A stretch of DNA of 64,000 nt, taken from positions 248,001 through 312,000 of the forward strand of contig CAVYJN010000007.1 of the NCBI GenBank assembly GCA_963768885.1. Direction: 5' to 3'. Origin of the DNA: DASRIA01 sp963768885. GTDB lineage: Bacteria > Actinomycetota > Thermoleophilia > Solirubrobacterales > JBBDJG01. The notes below the pieces were generated by a model. It was not told where the DNA came from, did no database searches, and worked only from the letters and a program-made list of their open reading frames with translations. Position 1 is the stretch's first letter. Each line of letters begins with the position of its first letter. Made by a program: the position numbers and the translations under genes. This document shows positions 18,320 to 28,060 of the stretch, piece after piece.

Positions 18320-18760
18320 ATGAAGCGTTTCCCGCTCCTGATCCTGATCTGCGCGCTGGCCGCCTTCGGGCTCGCCGCGTGCGGTGACGACAACAGCAGC
18401 AGCGACACGACCGAGCCCGCTGCGACCGCGACGACCACAACCGAAGAGACGACGACCGGGGCGGCCGGCGGCGGAGAGACGGTGAAGGTCGCCGCCGATC
18501 CGAGCGGCGCGCTCGCGTTCGAGCAGAAGAGCCTGACGGCGGCCCCCGGAAAGGTCACCTTCGAGTTCGAGAACTCGTCCTCCACCCCACACGACTTCGT
18601 GATCGAGGAGGGCGACAAGGAGATCGCGAAGACGGACGTGATCTCAGGTGACAAGGCGACCACCGATGCGACCCTCACCGCCGGCGGGGACTACACGTAC
18701 TTCTGTTCCGTGCCGGGTCACCGGCAGGCCGGCATGGAGGGCAAGCTCACGGTCAAGTAG
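18320..18760 (+). CDS. Cupredoxin-like (blue copper) lipoprotein
   Basis: The 146-residue precursor has a lipoprotein signal peptide ending in the lipobox LAAC and a Thr/Glu-rich linker. A plastocyanin-like domain follows with complete type-1 copper ligands: His in STPHDFVI, then Cys, His and Met in YFCSVPGHRQAGMEGKL. It should be tethered outside the membrane and carry electrons or copper. AAGGGGG precedes the ATG at 18320. The P450 gene downstream is in the same direction, but a functional link is unproven. Confidence 0.9.
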   Translation: MKRFPLLILICALAAFGLAACGDDNSSSDTTEPAATATTTTEETTTGAAGGGETVKVAADPSGALAFEQKSLTAAPGKVTFEFENSSSTPHDFVIEEGDKEIAKTDVISGDKATTDATLTAGGDYTYFCSVPGHRQAGMEGKLTVK

Positions 18761-18833
18761 GCAGGTCTCTATGTGATCGGCGGCACGCTGGACGGCGCGG
18801 GCCCCGGGTATGTTGTGCGGCGAGGAACGAGGA

Positions 18834-20166
18834 GTGCACGCACAGGGGAAGCTTCCACCCGGCCCGCGCCGGCCGCCCGTGATCCAGACGATCGCCTGGT
18901 GGGCCAGGCCGATCGCCTTCTTCGAGCAGTCCCGCGCGAGGTACGGGAAGCGGTTCACGATCCGGCTGCTGGGCGCGCCGCCGTTCGTGATGATCGCCGA
19001 CCCGGACGAGGTGAAGCAGATCTTCACCGCCGCTCCGGAGGTCCTTCACCCCGGTGAAGGAGCACAGATCCTCGAGCCGGTCGTCGGGCGCAACTCCGTC
19101 ATCCTGCTCGACGAGTCCGAGCACCTCCAGCAGCGCAAGCTGATGCTCCCGGCATTCCACGGCGAGAAGATGCAGCGCCTCGCAGGGACGATGCAGGAGG
19201 TCGCCGACCACGAGGTCGCGTCCTGGCCCTCCGGGCAGCCGATCGAGCTGCACCGCCGCTTCCAGGCACTCACGATGGAGGTGATCCTGCGCGCCGTGTT
19301 CGGGCTCGACGCGGGCCCTCAGCTCGACGGCCTGCGCAGCCGCCTGACCGACCTTCTCGCGGACAGCAGCCGCCCGGCGTCGATGGTCCCGGCGCTGCAG
19401 CGAGGCCGAGGATGGCGGCGCTTCGAGCGGATCCGCGGCGAGGCCGACCAGCTGATCTTCGACCTGATCGACAGGCGCCGCAGCGAGCAGACCGAGCGCG
19501 ACGACATCCTCTCGATGCTCGTGGGCGCGCGGCACGAGGACGGCACGCCGATGTCCCATCAGGAGCTGCGCGACGAGCTGATGACGCTGCTCGTCGCGGG
19601 CCACGAGACGACGGCGTCCGAGCTCGCGTGGGCCTTCGAGCGCCTGGCGCGCGCACCCGACGTGGTCGCACGCCTGCACGAGGAGGTCGACGCCGACGCC
19701 GGCGACGAGTACGTCACGGCGACGATCCAGGAGACGCTGCGCCGCCGCCCGGTGCTGCCGAACGCCGCGCCGCGGCTGGTCAAGCAGCCGATCGAGATCG
19801 GCGGCTGGGAGTACCCGCCCGGGCGTCTGCCTGGTCGCGAACGCCTACCTGATCCATCACGACCCGGACATCTACCCGGACCCCTATGCCTTCCGGCCGG
19901 AGCGCTTCGTCGGCGAGTCGCCCGGCACCTACACGTGGATCCCGTTCGGCGGCGGTCGCCGCCGCTGCCTGGGCGCGAGCTTCGCGCTCCAGGAGATGAA
20001 GATCGTGCTGAGGGCGGTGCTCTCGCGCTTCGACGTCGCGCCGGCCACGGAGGCACTCGAGCTGACCCGCCGCCGGGCCATCACGATCAGCCCCGGACGC
20101 GGAGCGGTCACCGTGCTGCGCGAGCGCTCGCGTGTGCCGGTGCCTCGCGAAGCCGTCGCGGCCTAG
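18834..20166 (+). CDS. Cytochrome P450 (CYP135-like), frameshifted as sequenced
   Basis: Starting near VHAQGKLPPGPRRPPVIQ, the frame contains the I-helix oxygen-activation motif AGHETTAS and the K-helix ETLRRRP. It is interrupted at about 19826, where CCCGGGCGTC should read CCCGGCGTC. After that one-base correction it continues VCLVANAYLIHHDPDIYP and the heme-thiolate motif FGGGRRRCLGA to a stop at 20164. The corrected length of about 443 residues is normal. The sequence resembles mycobacterial CYP135/CYP138 and cyanobacterial CYP110 types; substrate unknown. All active-site motifs are intact, so a sequencing error is more likely than a pseudogene. An ATG at 18810 is an alternative start. Confidence 0.87.
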
Positions 20167-20190
20167 CGCGACACCCGCGAAAGTGAAGAC

Positions 20191-20239
20191 GGCGGCGCGT
20201 TGGACGCGCCGCCGCACCCTGCTCGGCGAGCAGCCGAGC
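20191..20239. terminator. Two hairpins between convergent P450 and HU genes
   Basis: GGCGGCGCG and CGCGCCGCC (20191-20199 and 20205-20213) pair over 9 bp with loop TTGGA. GCTCGGC and GCCGAGC (20221-20227 and 20233-20239) pair over 7 bp. Their position between two converging genes suits a bidirectional terminator. Confidence 0.6.
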
Positions 20240-20246
20240 TGCTTCT

Positions 20247-20522
20247 CTACTTGTTGACGACCTGCTTGAGCTTCGCGCCGGCGCTGAAGCGCGGGACCCG
20301 CGATGCCTTGATCTGGATCGGCTCCCCCGTCTGGGGGTTACGGCCCTGGCGGGCGCCGCGGTCGGCGACGTGGAACTTGCCGAACCCGGTGAGCGTGATC
20401 TCGCTTCCGCGAGCCAGCTGCTCCTCGATCGTCTGGAGCGCCGCGTCGACAGCCTGCTCCGCCTCTCGGCGACTGAGCTCGGACTTCTCGGCGATCTGCT
20501 CGACCAGCTGGGCTTTGTTCAT
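20247..20522 (-). CDS. hup: HU-family DNA-binding protein
   Basis: This 91-residue histone-like protein bends and compacts DNA as a dimer. It starts MNKAQLVEQIAEKSELSRRE and carries the family signature GFGKFHVADRGARQGRNPQT in the DNA-embracing arm. Length is typical for HU without the lysine-rich tail found in mycobacteria. The ATG at 20522 has GAGGAGG upstream; frames reaching further upstream are not conserved. It is divergent from cysC. Confidence 0.96.
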   Translation of the reverse strand: MNKAQLVEQIAEKSELSRREAEQAVDAALQTIEEQLARGSEITLTGFGKFHVADRGARQGRNPQTGEPIQIKASRVPRFSAGAKLKQVVNK

Positions 20523-20642
20523 GAGGGCTCCTCCTCGTTGGAAGTGGCGCGCTGACGCTAAATGCCCCATCGGACGCCTTTTCCCCTGGTCCTGGCCGCC
20601 CGAGAAAGCCGCGCGCGCCAATTCGGGCGCGAAAAGATAGAG

Positions 20643-20668
20643 TCAACCATTCCAATGCAATCGGTTGA
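20643..20668 (+). promoter_or_regulatory. Inverted repeat in the cysC leader
   Basis: TCAACC-ATT...AAT-c-GGTTGA forms a 26-nt inverted repeat just after a TAGAGT -10 candidate (20637-20642) and just before the ribosome site AAGGTGGGGG of cysC. It could be a repressor site or an RNA hairpin near the start codon. No known riboswitch consensus is seen. Confidence 0.4.
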
Positions 20669-20679
20669 GAAGGTGGGGG

Positions 20680-21315
20680 ATGAGCGGGTCAGGTAACGGG
20701 AACGCAAACGGGAACGTCGTGTGGCACAACGGTCACCTGGAGCGACCGGAGCGCTGGGAGGCGATCGGGCACGGCGGCGCGACGCTGTGGCTGACGGGGC
20801 TGCCGGCATCCGGCAAGTCGACGATCGCGCACATGCTCGAGCGCGACCTCGTCACGGCCGGACGCCCGGCCTACGTGCTCGACGGGGACAACCTGCGCCA
20901 CGGCCTGACGTCCGACCTGGGCTTCGACGCCGCCTCGCGCGCGGAGAACGTGCGGCGAGTAGCGCACGTGGCCGCGATCCTCGCCGACGCGGGGGCCGTC
21001 GCGATCGTCTCGCTGGTCTCGCCCTACGAGGCGGACCGGCGCCACGCGCGCGAGATCCACGACCAGGCGGGCCTGCCGTTCGCCGAGGTGTTCGTGGACA
21101 CGCCGCTCGAGGAGTGCGAGCGGCGGGACCCCAAGGGCATGTACGCGAAGGCGCGCGCCGGCGTGATCCCCGGCTTCACGGGAATCGGGGCGCCCTACGA
21201 GGCTCCCGAGGCGCCCGACGTGACGCTCACCCCGGAAGAGCCGATCGAGCAGGCGGTCTGGCGGCTGGCTCAGACGCTCGACGACCTGGCGCCCGAGCCG
21301 GAGGCGATCGCCTAG
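20680..21315 (+). CDS. cysC: Adenylylsulfate (APS) kinase
   Basis: This enzyme phosphorylates APS to PAPS with ATP, the step that supplies the sulfo-donor or feeds sulfate reduction. The 211-residue protein has the P-loop GLPASGKST and the APS-kinase segments LDGDNLRHGLTSDLGF, SRAENVRRVAHVA and FVDTPLEECERRDPKGMYAKA. The N-terminal Gly/Asn-rich extension (SGSGNGNANGN) is unusual. The ATG at 20680 follows a GGTGGGG site. No ATP sulfurylase (cysND or sat) is adjacent, so this copy is detached from a sulfate operon. Confidence 0.95.
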   Translation: MSGSGNGNANGNVVWHNGHLERPERWEAIGHGGATLWLTGLPASGKSTIAHMLERDLVTAGRPAYVLDGDNLRHGLTSDLGFDAASRAENVRRVAHVAAILADAGAVAIVSLVSPYEADRRHAREIHDQAGLPFAEVFVDTPLEECERRDPKGMYAKARAGVIPGFTGIGAPYEAPEAPDVTLTPEEPIEQAVWRLAQTLDDLAPEPEAIA

Positions 21316-21360
21316 GTCTGAGCGGCGCATGTGCCCCGCCCCCGCGATACTGCGCGGGCG

Positions 21361-21783
21361 ATGTCGCAGGAGAACGTGGAGATCGTGCGGGCGATGTACG
21401 AGGTCGCCAATGCCCGCGGCAAGCTGGATGCCAACTTCGAGATCCTGGCGCCGGAGGTCGAGTTCCATGTGTCCGGCGCCTTTCCGGACCTCGACCCCGT
21501 GTATCGAGGGCATGACGGCGTCAGGAAGCTCAACGAGGCGCTCAACGAGCCGTGGGCGGCGCTTTCGCTCGACCCCGAGAAATTCATCGACGTCGGTTCG
21601 CGGGTTCTCGTGCTCAGTCGGTTTCGGGCAAGAGGACGAGACGGGATGGAGGCGAGGCGTGAGCTCGCCAACCTGTGGACCGTGCGAGACGGGCAGATCG
21701 TCAGAATGGACGCCTTCTCTGACCGGGAGGCCGCCCTCGAAGCCGTGGGGCTGTCGGAGCAAGACGCTCACGCCGACTCCTGA
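21361..21783 (+). CDS. SnoaL-like (NTF2-fold) protein
   Basis: The start MSQENVEIVRAMYEVANARG is the hallmark of a family greatly expanded in actinobacteria. The middle (FEILAPEVEFHVSGAF, YRGHDGVRKLNEAL) and end (LWTVRDGQIVRMDAFSDRE) match the NTF2-fold SnoaL-like domain of 140 residues. The fold often serves as isomerase, hydrolase or ligand binder, and no catalytic claim can be made here. GATACT lies 9 nt before the ATG, hinting at leaderless transcription. Confidence 0.85.
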   Translation: MSQENVEIVRAMYEVANARGKLDANFEILAPEVEFHVSGAFPDLDPVYRGHDGVRKLNEALNEPWAALSLDPEKFIDVGSRVLVLSRFRARGRDGMEARRELANLWTVRDGQIVRMDAFSDREAALEAVGLSEQDAHADS

Positions 21784-21854
21784 CGCGAGGGCGGCTCCTT
21801 GCCGCGGAGGTATGGACCCCAATTGGGTCCTGCGCGGTGCCATAGGATTGCGCC

Positions 21855-22259
21855 GTGCCGTTCACGCTCAGGAACATCAAGGAGGATCTGGAGGACGTCG
21901 GATCCAACTTCGACGGCGCACCTGACCTGGAGTTCCGCATGGCGACCCAGGCGCTCGCGCTTGAGCAATCCGGCCTGAGCTACCAGAGCGTCCCGCCCGA
22001 CTACCGGTTCCCGTACGGCCACACGCACAAGAAGCAGGAGGAGGTGTACGTGGTCGTGCGCGGGAGCGGGCGGATGAAGCTCGACGACGAGATCGTCGAG
22101 GTCAAGGAATGGGACGCGGTGCGCGTCCCGCCCGGTACGTGGCGAGGTTACGAGGCCGGCCCGGAGGGACTCGAGATCCTCGTCATCGGCGCGCCCAATC
22201 TCGGCGAGTCTCCGCGCGAAGACGTCGAGGGCCAGCGCGACTGGTGGGCTGACCAGTAG
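21855..22259 (+). CDS. Cupin-domain protein
   Basis: This 134-residue single-domain cupin has motif 1 partly visible as YGHTHKKQEEVYVVVRGSG and motif 2 as VRVPPGTWRGYEA. The His residues and Glu of motif 1 could bind a metal. The normal motif-2 histidine appears replaced (PPGTWRGY), which weakens the case for an enzyme. The GTG at 21855 lies 6 nt after TAGGAT (21843-21848) with no ribosome site, so it is probably leaderless. Confidence 0.85.
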   Translation: MPFTLRNIKEDLEDVGSNFDGAPDLEFRMATQALALEQSGLSYQSVPPDYRFPYGHTHKKQEEVYVVVRGSGRMKLDDEIVEVKEWDAVRVPPGTWRGYEAGPEGLEILVIGAPNLGESPREDVEGQRDWWADQ

Positions 22260-22334
22260 CCGATTGGTAGACGCACGCGCCTCGATCCCATTGACCGCGC
22301 GCAGAAAATCCGACCAGCGCGGGGAAAGCTGAGG

Positions 22335-22408
22335 GGTGAGCGACGGGACTCGAACCCGCGACCGCCTGGACCACAACCAGGAGCTCTACCGACTGAGCTA
22401 CGCCCACC
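22335..22408 (-). tRNA. tRNA-His (anticodon GTG)
   Basis: The minus strand folds into a cloverleaf with acceptor stem GTGGGCG/CGCTCAC, a D-arm TAGCTCAGTCGGTAGAGC, anticodon stem-loop CTGGTTGTGGTCCAG and a T-arm with GGTTCGAGTCC. The genome encodes the extra G at position -1 (complement of 22408) opposite discriminator C73 (complement of 22335), the identity element unique to tRNA-His. The CCA end is not encoded. Confidence 0.96.
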
Positions 22409-22485
22409 ACGCGGCCGGTCGGCCGTGACAGGAATCTAGCAGCGCCTCCGCGTGCCGCCCGGCCCGCAGCGGGGCCAGGGGACCC

Positions 22486-23445
22486 TTACAGCATGCCCTC
22501 CCGCCGCAGCCAGTGCTCGGTGCGGCGCATGCCCTCGTCGAGGTCGACCTGCGGCTCGTAGCCCAGCTCCGCGCGGGCGCGCGCGATCGAGTAGGTGCCG
22601 CGGCGCATCGTGTAGTCGATCGCCGCCGGCGTGATCTCGCTGCGAGCGCCGCGCACGCGCGCGATCGCGTCCATCGCGCGCGCGGCCGCGCGCGCCACCG
22701 GGTACGGCACCGTGCGCGGCGGGTCGACCCCGAGCATGCGGCTGTAGTAGGCGAAGAAGTCGCCGATCGGGACATGCTCGGACCCGGTGACGATGAATAT
22801 CCGTCCCGCGGCGCGGTCGTTGCCGGCTGCCAGCACCACGCCCTCCACGAGGTCGTCCACGTATACCGGGCTGTGCATCCCGCGCCCGCCGCCGGGCAGC
22901 ACGAGCTGGCGTGCCTTCAGCAAGCGCACGGGCTCGATCGTCCACGGCCGCGAGGCGGGTCCGTAAACGTCCCCGGGCCGCACGATCGTGCAGTCGATCT
23001 CGTCGTGAGTGTGCGCGGACAGCACGACCTGCTCGCTGGCGATCTTCGTGTCCACGTAGTGCACGCCGTTGGGCCGCACCGGGGTGCGCTCGTCCACCTC
23101 TCCCTCGAAGTCGAACCCGAACGTGACGATCGAGGAGAGGTGCACGAATCGCTTCGCCCCGCCCGCGACCGCCGCGTCGAGGACCAGACGGGGCGCAACC
23201 ACGTTGCTCTCCCAGTAGCCCTTCGGCGAGCTGTACATCCCGACGATCGCCGCGGTGTGCACGACGAGGTCGCAGCCCGCCGCGTGCCGCTGCCAATCCC
23301 CGGCCGCGGAGACGTCGCCCTGCACGACGCCCGGGGCCCCGTCCGCGCGCAGGTCGACTCCGCGCACCTCGTGTCCGAGCGCGCGGTACCGCTCCACCAG
23401 GGCCCTGCCGATGAAGCCGGTCGCGCCGGTGACGAAGACGTTCAT
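22486..23445 (-). CDS. NAD-dependent epimerase/dehydratase (extended SDR)
   Basis: This 319-residue protein starts MNVFVTGATGFIGRALVER, with the SDR glycine motif. The catalytic Tyr/Lys is in VHYVDTKIASEQ, and VRPGDVYGP and YVDDLVEGVVLA are extended-SDR features. The ATG at 23445 overlaps the stop of the upstream methyltransferase (ATGA), so both are co-translated. Substrates in the family include nucleotide sugars, sterols and flavonoid-like ketones. The pairing with an O-methyltransferase suggests tailoring of a small molecule. Confidence 0.85.
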   Translation of the reverse strand: MNVFVTGATGFIGRALVERYRALGHEVRGVDLRADGAPGVVQGDVSAAGDWQRHAAGCDLVVHTAAIVGMYSSPKGYWESNVVAPRLVLDAAVAGGAKRFVHLSSIVTFGFDFEGEVDERTPVRPNGVHYVDTKIASEQVVLSAHTHDEIDCTIVRPGDVYGPASRPWTIEPVRLLKARQLVLPGGGRGMHSPVYVDDLVEGVVLAAGNDRAAGRIFIVTGSEHVPIGDFFAYYSRMLGVDPPRTVPYPVARAAARAMDAIARVRGARSEITPAAIDYTMRRGTYSIARARAELGYEPQVDLDEGMRRTEHWLRREGML

Positions 23446-24230
23446 GGCGCGCCGGCTTCCGGGCCGAGGTACTCCGACTCGAGCACGAGGTCCTTGATCA
23501 ACGACTGGTACTCGACGTGCGTGTCGTGCTCGGTGGTGTTCCAGGTCCTCCCTTCCTGCGCCTCGAGATAGGCCCGGTACTCCGGGGCGCCCGGAAACCT
23601 CACGTTGTCGGCGACCACGATCGACCCCGGATGGAGCCAGCGCTGCGCGAGGATGCGCTCGAGGTCGGGCAGATAGGCGGCCTTGTGGTGGTCGACGAAG
23701 ACGAAGTCCACCGTCCCTTCGCCGAAGCCGTGCTCGGTCTCGAGGCGCTCGATCGTCGATCCGCCGTCGCCGAGCGTTCCCACCACCACGGTGAGCTCGT
23801 CGCCGATCCCGGCGTGCGACCAGATGCGGCGCGCGATCGCCGCGTTGTCGGCGCTGAACTCGATCGAGCACAGCCGCGCGCCGGCGGGCATCACGCGCGC
23901 CATGCGCAGCCCGCTGTATCCGCAATAGGTGCCTAGCTCCAGCAGCAGCTGCGGCGCGGCCCGGCCGACCGCACGGTCGAGGATCTCGCCCTTCTCGTCC
24001 CCCACGTTGATCATCACCTTGCGAGTCATGCAGAACTCGTCGATCACGCGGATCACGTCATCCGCGTCGCCCTGCCGCGCGTTGGCCACCACGTACTCGG
24101 CCAGCGCCTGCTCGCGCCCGTCGCCGACCTGCCAGGTCGTGGTCAGCCTGCGCTGGTTCAGCATCATGCGCACCACCGACCACCGCAGGAACGGGAGTCG
24201 CCTGCCCCCGATCTCGAAGATGCTTCTCAT
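23442..24230 (-). CDS. Class I SAM-dependent O-methyltransferase (COMT-like)
   Basis: This 262-residue methyltransferase has a SAM-binding motif LLLELGTYCGYSGLRMA, an acidic strand LCSIEFSADN, and the COMT-type metal-site region VDFVFVDHHKAAYLPDL followed by GSIVVADNVRFPG. The pattern ELGTYCGYS and the DHHK segment are close to vertebrate and mycobacterial catechol O-methyltransferases, which need Mg2+. An alternative ATG lies 18 nt upstream at 24248. It is coupled to the epimerase gene downstream. Confidence 0.87.
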   Translation of the reverse strand: MRSIFEIGGRRLPFLRWSVVRMMLNQRRLTTTWQVGDGREQALAEYVVANARQGDADDVIRVIDEFCMTRKVMINVGDEKGEILDRAVGRAAPQLLLELGTYCGYSGLRMARVMPAGARLCSIEFSADNAAIARRIWSHAGIGDELTVVVGTLGDGGSTIERLETEHGFGEGTVDFVFVDHHKAAYLPDLERILAQRWLHPGSIVVADNVRFPGAPEYRAYLEAQEGRTWNTTEHDTHVEYQSLIKDLVLESEYLGPEAGAP

Positions 24231-24336
24231 CGGCGACCATGATCGCACCCGTGCTCGTCCCGATGGTCGTGGGCGGACCTCAGCGGAATGCTTGCCGGTG
24301 ACGCCCCGGCCGGTCGCGGTTCCGGCCTCCCGGTGC

Positions 24337-27300
24337 CTACGGCGCGAAGATGCCCTGCACCATGAGCAGCGTGTTGGGAGCGGTCGACGTCTGGCCGTCG
24401 GCGCCGCCGTCCGTGATCTGCACCTGGTTCATCTCCCAGATCGAACGCCTGCCCTCCTTCACCATGCCCGGCACGATGGCGTCGAAGGAGCTGTTGCCGG
24501 TGCACGTCCCACCGATCGCCGTCGATGCCGTCGAAGCGCAGGTGTACGGCCACGGGAACGGGATGTCCACAACCGTCCCGGAGCCGGTCGAGTCGAGGTC
24601 CGTGATCCGCAGGTTGGCATTCCCCTGCAGCTGCCCCGTGTAGTCGGAGCCGTCTGCGGCGTTGGCGTCGCCGCATGACGTCGTGCCGGCCTTGCACCGC
24701 AGGTCGACGATCGACGAGGTCAGCAGGACATCCGTGTCCTCCGGACCGCCCGGGGTCCAGGCGACGACAAAGCGGACGGTGCCCTCGGAATTCGCTGCAG
24801 AGCCGTTTGCGTCCGGCGTTCCGACGGTCACCGCGGTGGAGGTCTGGACGGGCGGGTTGCACGACGGGTACGCAAGTGGCGGACCATGCGTTCGGTTGGG
24901 TGCTGCACATACGTTGAAGGACGGCACCAGATCGACGGTGAACGGCGTCGCGCCCTTTGGTCGCGGATACGCGTCATAGAAGTCCGAGCGGTTCACGAAC
25001 GTGCACGTCACGCTCTCCCCCTGGGCGACGTCGATGTTCGAGACCGGTGACCCGTCCGTGCAGCTGCTCCCGATCGCCGTCCAAGGGCTCGGCGGCGGGG
25101 ACTCGGACACCGAGTAGCCGGACCCGGCCACGACGACGAACTCGCGCCTGCGCGAGAGGCCGTTGGTGTCGTCCCCGTCGTCGTCGAGCTGGAACGACGA
25201 GGGACTCAGCCCGCCGCCCGCGGTGAACGAGAAGTCCTGCGGGTTGTCCGGCTGGGCGTCCTTGGCGATCACGATCCGGGCCTTGTGCGACATGACGAAC
25301 GTGCACGTCACGGTCTCTCCCGCCGACAGCGCGATGTCCGATGGCGGAGAGCCGTCGTTGCACGTCGCCAGTTCGGCGAGCCAAGTCGCGGTCGGGTTCG
25401 GCGAGATCCCGTATCCGGAGCCCGGCACCACGTTCACAAAGGTCCGTGGTGTTCGACACGCCGTTGCTGCTGTTGCCGTCGTCGTCGAGCGTGAAGGACG
25501 ACGGACTCAGCCCACCGCTCGTCGTGAAGTCGAAGTCCTGCGGGTCGTCCGGCTGTGTATCCAGCACCGCGATGATGTTCCCGCGCTTGCGGTTGTTGAA
25601 CGTGCATGTGACCGACTCGCCCGGAGACACGCTGATGTTGGAGACGCTCGAGCCGTCCGAGCACGACGTCGAGGCCAGGTCCCATCCGGGCGGGACCGTC
25701 TCACCGATGGAGTAGCCCGAGCCGGGGACGACCTGGCCGAACGTCCGCGAGCTCGATAGCTCGTTGGCGTTGTTCCCGTCGTCGTCCAGCTGGAACGACG
25801 TGGGGCTCAGGCCGCCGCCGGCCGTGAAGGAGAAGTCCTGCGGGTCGTCGGGAGTCGCGTTCTTGACCACGGTGATCTGACCGCGCTTCGTGTTCGTGAA
25901 GGTGCAGGTCACCGTCTCGGCCGGGGCTATGGCGATGTTCGATGGGTTCGAACCGTCGGAGCAGGTGGCGGAGGTCAGGTCCCACCCCGCCGGTGGGGAC
26001 TGCTCGCCGACGGAGTAGCCCGAACCGGGCGCGAGGTCGTTGAACTGCCGCGTGTTCGAAAGCGTGTTGTCGGCGTCGTCGTCGAGCTGGAACGCCGTCG
26101 GGCTCAGACCCCCGCCGGCCGTGAAGTCGAAGTCCTGCGGATCGTTCGGCACGGCGTCCTTGACGACGACGATCCTGCCGCGCTTCAAGTTGGTGAACGT
26201 ACACGTCACCGTCTCCCCGCTGGACACGTCGATGTTCGACGGCGGGGATCCGTCGGAGCAGGTCGCCGACGACAGTACCCAGCCGGACGGGGTGCTCTCG
26301 GCGACGGAGTGCCCGGAGCCCGGCGTGACGACGAAGCGCCTCGTGCTCGAGAGGCCGTTGGACGAGCTCCCGTCGTCGTCGAGCTGGAAGCTCGCGTCCA
26401 CGCCGCCCCCACCCGTGAAGCTGAAGTCCTGCGGGTCGTTGGGCTGCGCATCCTTGACCACGATGATCTTTCCCGCGCTGTTGCTCACGTTCACGAAGGT
26501 GCAGGTGACTGTCTCACCGAATTCGACCTGGATGTTGGAAGGCACGGACCCGTTCGAGCACGTCACCTCGGCGGCCTGCCAGCCGCCCGGCGTCGTCTGC
26601 GAGATCGAGTAGCCGGCACCGGGCAGCACGTCCGCGAAGACCTGCGTGTTCGACAAGGCGTTGCCGTTGTCGCCGTCGTCGTCGAGCTGGAACGAGGATG
26701 GGCTCAGGCCGCCACCCGCCGTGAAGGAGAAGTCCTGCGGGTCATCCGGCTGGGAGTCCTGCACGACCACTATGCGGCCCCGCTTCGTGTTGGTGAAGGT
26801 GCAATCGATGACCTCGCCTTCATTCGCCTCGATGTTCGACGGCGGAGACCCGTCGGAGCAGGTCGCGCTCGAGAGGTCCCAACCGGGCGGGACGCTCTCC
26901 GCGACCGAGTAGCCCGAGCCCGGGTCCACGGAGAACACGCGCGTGCTGGACAGGCCGTTGGCGCCGTCCCCGTCGTCGTCGAGCTGGAACGACGTGGGGC
27001 TCAGGCCGCCGCCGGCCGTGAAGGAGAAGTCCTGCGGGTCGTCCGGAATCGCATCCTTGATCACGCGGATGGTTCCGCTCGAGCGGAACCGCTGAATCCG
27101 GTGGTTGCCGGTGTCGGCGACGTACGTGTTGCCGCCAATGGCCGCCGCCACGCCCGCCGGAGACTGGAACTGCGCGTTGCCGCTCCCCTGGCTACCCGTA
27201 GCGTCGATGAAGCCGCCGTCGGTAGAGAAGCGCTGGACCCGGTGGTTGTTCACATCGGTGACGACCACGTTGTCCGCGCTGTCGACCGCGATCCCGCGCG

Positions 27301-28018
27301 GATAGTTGAACGCCCCGGGCGCGGTCCCCGGGGAGCCCCAGGAGAGCAGGAACGTGCTCCAATTGGACTTCTTGACCCGGTAGTTCAGGCTGTCCGCGGC
27401 GTACAGGTAGCCGCTGGAGTCGAAAGCGAGGTCGGTCGGGGAGTTGAACCCGAGGTCTCCGCTACCCGGCATGCCGAATTTGCCGATGAAGTTGTAGGCC
27501 GGCCACTCGAACTGCTGGATGCGGTTGTTACCCGTGTCCGCGACGTACACGTTGCGCGAGTACTGGCTTGCCACAACCCCGGTCGGAGCGTTGAACTGCC
27601 CGTCGCCGGTGCCGAGCGACCCCCACTTCCTGATGAGCTGCCCATTCGAGTTGAACGCCTGGATGCGGTTGTTGCCGGTGTCGGCTACGAAGACGTTGCC
27701 GGCGGGGTCGACGGTCACGCCCGTCGGCCGGTTGAACTGCCCGTCACCGGAGCCAAAGGAACCCCACGTGGCGACGAAGTTGCCAAGGAGATCGAACTTC
27801 TGGATGCGGTGGTTCTGAGTGTCGGCGACGTAGACGAATTGGGGGCCCAGGCCCCCCACAGCGATTCCCTCGGGGGACGAGAACTGCCCCGCGCCCGTGC
27901 CCGCGGAACCCCACTCGCCGGCGAACAGGAGGTTGGCGGACGCGGGCGCGGCGGCCCCGAGCAGCAGTCCGGTCATCGCCAGAAGCGCGAGCAGGCCCCC
28001 TCTCCCCCGAGCAGGCAT
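24337..28018 (-). CDS. Secreted NHL-propeller protein with seven ~100-residue repeats, one frameshift
   Basis: The precursor of about 1,226 residues starts with a signal peptide (LLALLAMTGLLLGAAAPASA). Six NHL-type repeats follow at about residues 30-310, with motifs such as GQFNRPTGVTVDPAGNVFVADTGNNRIQ, split here as GQFNRP and VFVADTGNNRIQ. Next come seven tandem domains (about 310-1010), each with DPQDFSFTAGGGLSP, SFQLDDDG, PGSGYSV, a PPGW segment and ETVTCTFTN; they resemble SpaA/prealbumin-fold surface domains. A final ~190-residue domain has several Cys. A one-base insertion near 25440 splits the frame in repeat six; removing one G restores NTTTFVNVVPGSGYG. It is likely a secreted or surface binding protein. 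Confidence 0.82.
24990..27080 (-). repeat. Seven tandem ~300-bp coding repeats
   Basis: The anchor gaagtcctgc occurs at 25231, 25532, 25832, 26129, 26423, 26729 and 27026 on the plus strand, so units are 301, 300, 297, 294, 306 and 297 bp apart. All intervals are multiples of three except the 301-bp one, which contains the reading-frame break. The repeats encode the ~100-residue domains of the NHL protein, and their similarity makes slippage or assembly collapse possible. Confidence 0.88.
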
Positions 28019-28060
28019 GAGTGGAAGCTAATCGACGCCCCCGGAGAGGTCAAACGTCCA

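Noticed and set aside
25430..25450. Programmed ribosomal frameshift in the NHL-repeat gene
   Set aside because: No slippery heptamer or downstream structure is evident, and the same +1 type of break occurs in many unrelated genes, so sequence error is simpler.
24990..27080. Regular repeats that might suggest a CRISPR array or satellite DNA
   Set aside because: The units are ~300 bp, in coding frame and encode conserved domains, with no short repeat-spacer pattern.
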